Source: Cryptomeria japonica (Eukaryota; Streptophyta; Pinopsida; Cupressales; Cupressaceae). Taken from it: a DNA stretch of 64,000 bases. Below, in pieces: positions 56,608 through 64,000 of the stretch (within the stretch, counting starts at the first letter, position 1; each line of letters starts with the position of its first letter). The notes beneath the pieces were generated by a model. That model was not told the origin of the DNA and did no database searches. It saw only the letters and a program-made list of their open reading frames with translations. Where the stretch lies: the NCBI RefSeq assembly GCF_030272615.1, contig NC_081414.1, positions 51,741,136 to 51,805,135 on the forward strand, read 5' to 3'. Made by a program: the position numbers and the translations under genes.

Positions 56608-57741
56608 TGATGAATACTAAGACAGGGGGGTGAATTAGTATGCCAAAATCCTCTGTACTTAAACAGTTACATAGTTTGAAGATAAACTGGTAAAATAGTC
56701 TAACAGACAGATCGATTATCATACATGCAAACCAAAATGCAAATAAAGCATTCACCCACAAAAGCAATAAAACCATAACACAAGATATTTGACGTGGAAA
56801 CCCAACTGGGAAAAAACCATGGTGGGATTGAACTCACAAGTCACTATCTGCAGAATAGAAACCAGACCGGTTAGGGTCTTACAATGTTCTTCACCAGAAT
56901 AGATCCTGTTAGGAATCTCAATCTTTGTTAGGAGATAAGTCCGATTAAAGACTACCTTGTTAGAGGATTTCAAATTCACAAAAGTGAACCACCTTGTTAG
57001 AGGATTTTACAAAGGCTTTGAGGCCTACCCAGTTAAGGGCTACAGACTTGTCAGAGATGTGAGTAATCAACAAGTGTTCGATCTATCCTATAGCACAAAC
57101 TACTTGATTAGATCCAGCATAGTCCACTGCTAATGCACTCTAGCATTACTTTAGTCTTCTCTATCTCTTTCTGTTTACAACTTGATCTTCTTAGATAAGA
57201 TTGCTCTTCAACAACTCAACTTCCACCTTAAACCCTAGCCACAACATAAACCCTTTCAGCAACAACAACAACAACTCAAAACCCTAGACATGATGTCCTT
57301 TTAAAGGAATCTGATTTCATGTCAGTCCAATAGGATTACATTACAATTTCCTAGGTTCAATGAATCTAGACATACTCAATAACATGACACAAAAAGCACT
57401 GTCAATCAATTGGTGGGTTGGTAACTCATCATAAAATGCCGGCTGGTAACTCATCACAGAGTATTACCGGTTCATACAAAATACCGGTTGCCGGTTTGGC
57501 AAAAATGAAGATTGGTAAGAATGTGTTATGCCGCTTTTCTCCCCTGTACCGGTTGAGATCCATGAACTGCTTGGGGTCATCGTGCTGCTTCAGACCGAGA
57601 AACACATTCTGCAAAATCATTAGTCTAAAGACTAGAATACATCATACCGGTTGAGCTCTAGCTCATACATACAAAGGGGATCTCAATACAAGTGTGTGTC
57701 CATTAGTGACAATCATAACATAAACATCAAGAATGCCAACA
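56608..57741 (-). repeat. 5' LTR of pol-less copia derivative
   Basis: The LTR is 1134 bp, slightly shorter than its partner because of small deletions (for example near 57400 and 57650), with moderate substitution. Confidence 0.88.
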
Positions 57742-60700
57742 CACTGAAGCAGATGATGCATCTGCACAACAACCACACAATGCACCACTTCATACTGGAG
57801 CTTTCCTCCATAAACACTGCATAAAATGAGTCTTGATAGATGGAGGAGTAAGTCTCAATATTTATACTTTGAAAGTTGTCTTAGCATTAGGATTCTTTGA
57901 AAAATAATGTGGATTACAAGAAGAAGATCACTATAAAGGCATATGATGACAAAGAATGCTCGTCTAAAGAAACAATCACTCTACATCTTTGAGTGGGGCC
58001 AATAGTGTGAGATGTGGTTTGTCAAGTCCTTGATCTTGATCTTACATACAATATACTTTTGGGATGACCATGGATACATGCAATGATAATAGTGCCTTCA
58101 ACTTGCCATCATTGTATCAAGTTACCACACAATGGAATTGATGTCATAGTCCAAGGCAATTCAAATCCATACTTGTATTGTAACAACGTTTGACCAAGGC
58201 TTGAAGCAATAGTCCCTGTAAATTGAGAAGATAACCCATCTTTAGCATACATTGATCCCGAATCATTAAAAGCTTCCACCTCAAAGAAAGTAGAGATCAA
58301 AGGCAAGTTCAATGATAAAGGAATGAGAGAGTACAATTTCAATCAAACCATGTACCTGAGGTAACTAATGAACTCTCTTAAAAATTATGGTATACCACAC
58401 CCATCAAAATAGATATCAATAATCATAAAATGGGATCCCATCACTGCCACAAAATGGGGTGAAATGGAAGAAGAAGATCTTTACAAGATTATCTACAAAG
58501 AACCAAAGGAACATCCTTATCAAGACCACATTAGAATACCCATTGAAATTATGGAAAAGGATTTAAGTTATTGCAACAAATGGGATATGATGGAAAAGGT
58601 CTCCTAGGGTTATAAAAGAGAGACATTGTGGAACCACTACAACCTGAGTTAGTACCAAAGAAACAAAGAACAAAGGGACTTGATTTTGTACCCTTGCAAT
58701 TTCATGGTCTTGAATCCCTAGCAATGCTATAGATTGCTTCTCCTGCTTCCACCAAAGATAAAATTGAGAAAGACCATTTCTCAACAAACTCAAATGAATG
58801 GGAATGGGGGTACGATAAATCATCAAGAAATTATGAGCTTGAAGAAACTTTTAGAGAACCTAGCGAACCTACAATAGAGGAAAGATTTGGAGAGTTATTC
58901 AAAGTCGTTCAAGCATCATCAAATTGTACACCCCAAGATAAGAGAGATAGTAGTGAAGTATGGAAAAATAATTTTTGGAATCCTGAACCCTCTACATCTC
59001 AAGGTTCTAGGTCATTTTGATGAAAAGTGAGAACTCCCATTGCTGAGTGTCCTTCTAGTGATGTCTATTTAGCTTCCCTCATGACCAATATTGATGAGGA
59101 GAGTACCAATGATGATCTCGATGACTTCGTTGACATAAACGAAGACTCTTGTGTTTTTACCCTCACACTTGCCAGTTTTGAACATAACCATTTACTTTCC
59201 CTCATTCGCCCTCAACAAATAGATTGGGACCAACAAGGACCTCCACAATTTGATACATTCCAAAATGATGAGGCCATTATTGATTACCTTAGCATAAGAG
59301 ACGATCTCCCTCTTGGGGACCATAAAGAAGGATATATGATTGAACTCAATAGTGTGGCATAATTTGGAGATGGTTTAAAAACTTCCAATCGTAAAAATAT
59401 TAAAATAAAAACAAATGATGGGTCTTCTAGTGAAAATCACATCGTGACGCTTTTAGAACCCCATAAAGTAAAAATAAATGATGCATCTGATGGTGAAAAC
59501 TTCCATGAAGCACCAGAGGAGAGAAGGTATGACACCCTCCCCATAGCATCTTATCAGGAGAATTCATCTATGTTAATAGAAGAGACAATGAAAAAAATCT
59601 CGGGACAACCAAGGAAAAACATAATAAATATCTTGTGAAGTCATTAATAGAATAGGAGCGACCTAATTTCATTAAATTATTCACATATTAGAATATCGAT
59701 TTTTCATGGTCCTATGCAAACATGCTGAGATTGGATCTTGACCTTGCTATGCATCATTTAACAATAACACTAGGAGCGAAACCTGTCAAGCAAAAGTTGA
59801 GAAAGATGCATTCACATGTGGCAATATTAGTGAAAGATGAAATTGAGAAATTATTGGATGTTGGTTTCATCAGGACCATTGATTACCCTGAATGAATTTA
59901 CAACCTTGTACCAATGGGAAAACTAGATGGTCGTATTAAGATATGCACAAACTTCTGAGAAATTAACAAAGCTTATCCCAAAGATGACTTCTCATTGGAA
60001 AACATTAATTTAATTGTTGATCTCACAATTGGGCACATAATTTTGTAACTTATGGATGAATTATTTGAATACAATCAAATCATAGTAGAACCTGAAGATC
60101 AACACAAGACCGCTTTTACATTTCCTTGGGGTAATTTATGTTGGAACATCATGCCCTTTGGATTGAAGAACACATGTGCCACATATAAAAGAGCCATGAC
60201 AACCATTTTTCATGATATCATGCATGTTCTAATGGAACATTTTATGGATGACCTCTTGGGTAAGTTAATCACTGTATAAGATCATTTCAATGTCTTGGCT
60301 ATAGTGTTTGATTGTTTGGAAATATATAAAGTCAGATTGAATCCCAAGAAATGCATCTTTAGAGTGACCTTCAGGAAACTCCTAGGATACATAGTGTTGC
60401 AATGAGGCATTGAGGTATATCTAGCCAAAGTCAAAGCAATTTTAGAAATACCTCCTCCTAAGAACATCAGTCAACTGAGGTCTTTACAAAGAAAGCTCCA
60501 ATCAATCCGCAAATTTATATCTCAGCTCGTAGATAAGTGTCATTTGTTCCAACATTTGCTTCACAAGAATATCAAGTATAAGTAGGATGACAAGTGCCAA
60601 CAAGCTTTTCAATTACTTAAAGACTATCTCATGAATCCACCAGTGCTCATGCCACCAATTCAAGGAAAACCTTTGTTACTCTACATATTAGAAATAATGA

Positions 60701-62239
60701 CAACACGAGGGAACTTTTGGTACAACATGACCATGAAGGCAAAGAAAAAGATATCTACTACATCAGTCTCATGTTAGTAGGATGGGAGATTAATTACACT
60801 CCAATTGAGTGTGTGTATCTTGCCATAGTTTTTGCTTCATAGAAATTGTGACATTACATGCTAACTTATAAAATAAAGCTCATAGCAAAAATTTATCCAC
60901 TTAAATACTTAAGAATGAAACTCTTATAGGTAGACTAGATAAGTGGTTGATGATCATAAGTAAATTTGACATTGAATATGTTGACATAGAGGCCATCAAA
61001 AGACAAGTCATTGCAGATCAACTTGTAGATGCACCAATGATCAATGATTCTCCTCTCATATCAGAATTTCCAGATGAGTCCATCTTCACAATGACACAGT
61101 CAAAATTATGACAACTTTATTTTGATGGATCCTTTACACAACATGGAGTAGGAGCAAGCATAGTCTTCATCACACCTTAAGGATATTATATTCCTAAGTC
61201 TTATTGATTCTCTTTTCCTTACATAAATAATATTACATATTACAAGGCATTAACTACAGGTCTACGTATTACAGTATAGTGGAAGATCTAGGAAATTCAT
61301 GTTTTTGGTGACTCTCAACTTGTGTTCCATCAAACAAATGATGACTATCAAACCAAAAATGAGAAATTAATTCCTTAAAAGAAAATGATGGTGGACTTTA
61401 AGAAGTACTTCACAAAAATAGTCTTTGAGCAAATACCTAGAGATAACAATCGAGTTGTAGATGTCATGGCTACCATCAACTCTTTTTGATTTACATGCCA
61501 TAAAATACAACTTGATGTGAGTTCTTGGTAGATAATATTTTGGTGTCTTCATAGAAGATGAGATTCCTCCCTCTGAACTAATATGCATTATTGGTCTTGA
61601 TTCCCCTTGGTACAATGACATTTTCAGCTACCTTCATGATAATATCCTTCCTCCTAGCCTTTCCAACAACCAACATTATACCTTCATCTGACAAACCCCC
61701 CACTATGTCATTATTACTAACAAACTTTACTCATGGCATCTCGATGGTACTCTTCTTATATGTTTAGAGAGCGAGGAAGTTAAAATTGCATTGCATGAAG
61801 TCCATGAAAGTATATGTGGGTCTCACTCTAGTTGTCCAACCTTAGCCAAGAAGCTTATGAGGACTGGTTACTACTGGCCCATGAATGGAAAAGGATGCAT
61901 ATCAGTTTGTCAGAATATGCAAGTAGTGTTAGAGTCATGGAGACCTAATACATGCACCAACACAAGAACTTCAACTAGTCACCACACCATGACCCTTGTG
62001 TTAGTGGGGACATGACCTCATGGGAAAGATTCACCCTCCCTCATCCAACAACCATAAATTCATCATCATAGCCACTGAGTATTTCACAAAGCGGATTGAG
62101 GCCATCCCTCTCGCACATATCACCGGTAAGAAAATTACAACCTTTATCCTTAATTACATCATTTGCAAATATGATGTTCCCCTTTCCATCATCACAGATA
62201 ATGGACACCCTTTCAAAAATGAGGATGCTTGTGAGATTT
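57742..62239 (+). pseudogene. Tat-like gypsy protease-RT-RNase H-integrase, broken
   Basis: After the inserted element the plus strand gives, in order, a protease with D-G-G-V-S-L-N near 57840-57875 and an RT (59700-60480). The RT shows P-F-G-L-K-N-T-C-A-T and F-M-D-D where the family has Y-(V/M)-D-D. A first RNase H region follows, then a second RNase H of archaeal type (L-Y-F-D-G-S near 61120, later F-G-D-S-Q-L-V near 61300) that marks the Tat lineage. Integrase has its zinc segment (H-E-V-H-E-S...H-S-S-C-P-T near 61790-61850) and I-I-T-D-N-G-H-P-F near 62190. Many stops are present. The integrase ends abruptly at 62239, where another LTR begins, so the last catalytic Glu is absent. Confidence 0.82.
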
Positions 62240-64000
62240 TGTTGGCATTGTGTTGTCAATGATGTCAACCAGTATGGGATGACTACCAGTATGAGAGATG
62301 TATGTGCAAAACTATCATGGAGGAGTACAGGTTGAGATATCTTTGATATCACCTAGTGTTGCAAACACCGGTAAGGTAAAGAAGAGAATGTCATTCAGAG
62401 AAATGACCACTGGTGTTAGAGGTACACAAGTTAGAACCCAACTTGTCTGAATGAAAGGGCAAGGTTACCGGTACAGTGTATCACCGGTAAGGAAAGGATG
62501 TCAACTGGTAAGTGATGTGTTGACATGGAGAAAACAAATCAACTAAGTGAGTGGTTGTCAACTGGCAAGATTATGACTAGTGAACAAGTAGGATGAGAAA
62601 ATACTTGGATGTTGTTTGTGATGAAGAGGTAGAATGTTACCTAAATCACATCAACACCAAAGGAGAAGAATGTATAGGTCACCAGTGTATTGTAAGGCTG
62701 TAGACCAGCATGAATCCCATTGGATGAAGATGCAGTCACCATGTGATGAGATGACTGACAATGAATGTGCCCACACCGATTCGCATGTGCCTATTTGAAG
62801 ATGTGCTGCACAAATAGGGAAGCCACATGAGTACATTACGGGATGCAATTGACAAGGTGTCACTTCATCGGTAAGTGGAGCTTATCTCCTATTATGCATA
62901 ATATGCATTATAGCTTTGTAAGATAAGGTAAATAAGGCAAAGGCAAGTGTTTGAAGGCTCACATCAGATCTACTAGTGAATAAAAGGAATTCCTCAAGTG
63001 TAAGAAATCAGGGATATGCACTGGACTAGTTGAGAAGGCATGTTGAGATTCTGGTACATATGAAGAGTGATGAGTTTGTCACTTTGACAAACTAGTTGAG
63101 ATATGATCTGGGCTGATCAGGAAGAATGCAAGGTTGAGCAGATGCAGATAAAGGAGAATGGCTTGATTAAAGATGGAGTCTATTGAGGGTTGATGACATG
63201 GTGTCATCATGAGGTTTTACTGGTATGAATGTTCATTGGTTGGTAATATTGACAAGGTTCAGATGAAGAAGACTCCCCTTCTAATGAATATGTGCATAAG
63301 GCAAGTTAGCAAGAGTGTCGACCAATTGAGTAGTTCATCAGAAGAGAAGCATAGTGCAAGGTTGATGACATACCAATTTGAGGGTTTAACCGATAGGGTT
63401 AGTATACCGATAGATGAATTTGGTAATGGAGTTGGTCGGTGATTCAATCCATACCAACACAAAAAACCTAGCAGAGGTGGATGCCGACATGGATGCCATG
63501 AAGAGATGAGGTGGCAAGAAGGCAAAGGTCAGTGGAGTGCCATGTAGAGATAGGTGTTTCTATAGATATGCATTTAATATGGATCTCATGATTTGGGGAT
63601 CGAATCAGAAGAGTGCAGCTCGAAGAAGAATGAGTGATAGAGACAAATCAGAGAGTTGTTGATGCTTGGGTCTAAGCAAGAAGATCATATTCTGAGAAGA
63701 CCTCAAGAAGGAAACAGCAGAAACATTAATGGCATTTTGATAGAGGCAGGTCAAGTGACGAGATCATGGTTGCTAAGATTAGAAGACGTGTATTGGAAGG
63801 AGCGTTAATGGTGGAGATGTACAGTTGGTTGTCTGGGAGATCAGATCGGACAAGATCTGATTGGATTTGGTTTGCCTCGAAGATGATGAGGAAACCCTAA
63901 CTGTCTGAGATTTGAATTGGCTTTTGGCGGTAAAACCAGGCTATAAATATGCAAGCTAAAGATATTGTTAAGTGTTACTCAACAGAAGAAGATAGTGCTA
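62240..64000 (+). mobile_element. Copia-type LTR, cut by window end
   Basis: It starts TGTTGGCATTGTG inside an integrase codon run, after candidate target sequence GATTT (62235-62239). It carries CACCGGTAAG motifs like the other copia LTRs and has a TATAAATA box at 63942-63949. No coding sequence is visible in the 1.76 kb, so this is probably a long U3 region. The remainder and any second LTR lie outside the window. The short frames inside it are not convincing genes. Confidence 0.65.
63942..63949 (+). promoter_or_regulatory. Putative LTR TATA box
   Basis: TATAAATA follows GCGGTAAAACCAGGC, about 1.7 kb into the LTR. Transcription would begin near 63975, close to the window end. Confidence 0.45.

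Larger units (their letters stand above)
49945..57741 (-). mobile_element. Pol-less copia derivative with extra long ORF
   Basis: The element is 7797 bp and flanked by CACTG (49940-49944 and 57742-57746). LTRs are 49945-51110 and 56608-57741, both with TGTTGGCATT...ATTCATCA ends on the minus strand. An iMet primer site and polypurine tracts are in place. The 5.5-kb interior has a broken multi-knuckle gag and, in place of pol, a separate decayed unit of about 1,100 codons with its own TATA box. Protease, integrase, RT and RNase H are absent, so mobility must have depended on a relative. It splits a Tat-like gypsy element. Confidence 0.88.

Noticed and set aside
63209-63442. Short plus-strand frame near the window end
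   Set aside because: It lies in the U3 part of an LTR and shows no known motif.

Overview
The window looks like a gene-poor, repeat-rich nuclear segment of a plant with a large genome. The evidence is plant-type LTR retrotransposons of several lineages (a Ty3/gypsy chromovirus, Tat-like gypsy elements with a second RNase H, Ty1/copia elements with Sirevirus-like features), a decayed L1-type LINE, a probable pentatricopeptide-repeat (PPR) gene relic, and very AT-rich spacers. A gymnosperm would fit the long LTRs and slow decay, but the sequence does not prove it. I see no functional host gene, rRNA, tRNA or CRISPR array.

Layout. (1) 1-324: PPR-like relic. (2) 325-16087: the youngest and most striking structure, a head-to-tail array of three near-identical 5082-bp periods of one chromovirus (four 517-bp LTRs, three internal regions, minus strand), bounded as a single unit by the target-site duplication ATACA. 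Each internal region carries an intact gag-pol frame of about 1508 codons that runs nearly from primer-binding site to polypurine tract. (3) 16093-18480: older LTR debris. (4) 18480-28930: a minus-strand LINE split just after its first start codon by a 7061-bp copia element (21426-28486, duplication GAAGA). (5) 29156-31689: a small LTR element without coding capacity (duplication CCTTG). (6) 31695-38194: AT-rich spacer with a 33-bp minisatellite at 33841-34004. (7) 38200-46316: a pol-less gypsy element (duplication CTAAG) with a solo copia-type LTR inside its gag (40346-41531). (8) about 46322-62239: a degraded Tat-like gypsy element, split by a 7797-bp pol-less copia derivative (49945-57741, duplication CACTG) and cut inside its integrase by another LTR that runs off the window from 62240.

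How the parts relate. The window is a set of nested insertions. In two cases, the LINE and the gag of the 38.2-kb element, the host reading frame resumes exactly across the insertion, which confirms the boundaries. The most unusual element is 49945-57741. It has LTRs, an iMet primer-binding site, polypurine tracts and a gag with several zinc knuckles, but no protease, integrase or reverse transcriptase. Instead it carries a decayed reading frame of roughly 1,100 codons with a very long Lys/Glu coiled coil, preceded by its own TATA box and leader. It may be a captured gene or a lineage-specific extra ORF, presumably mobilised in trans by relatives such as the 21.4-28.5 kb element. All element boundaries were read by eye from terminal dinucleotides, duplications, primer sites and tracts.
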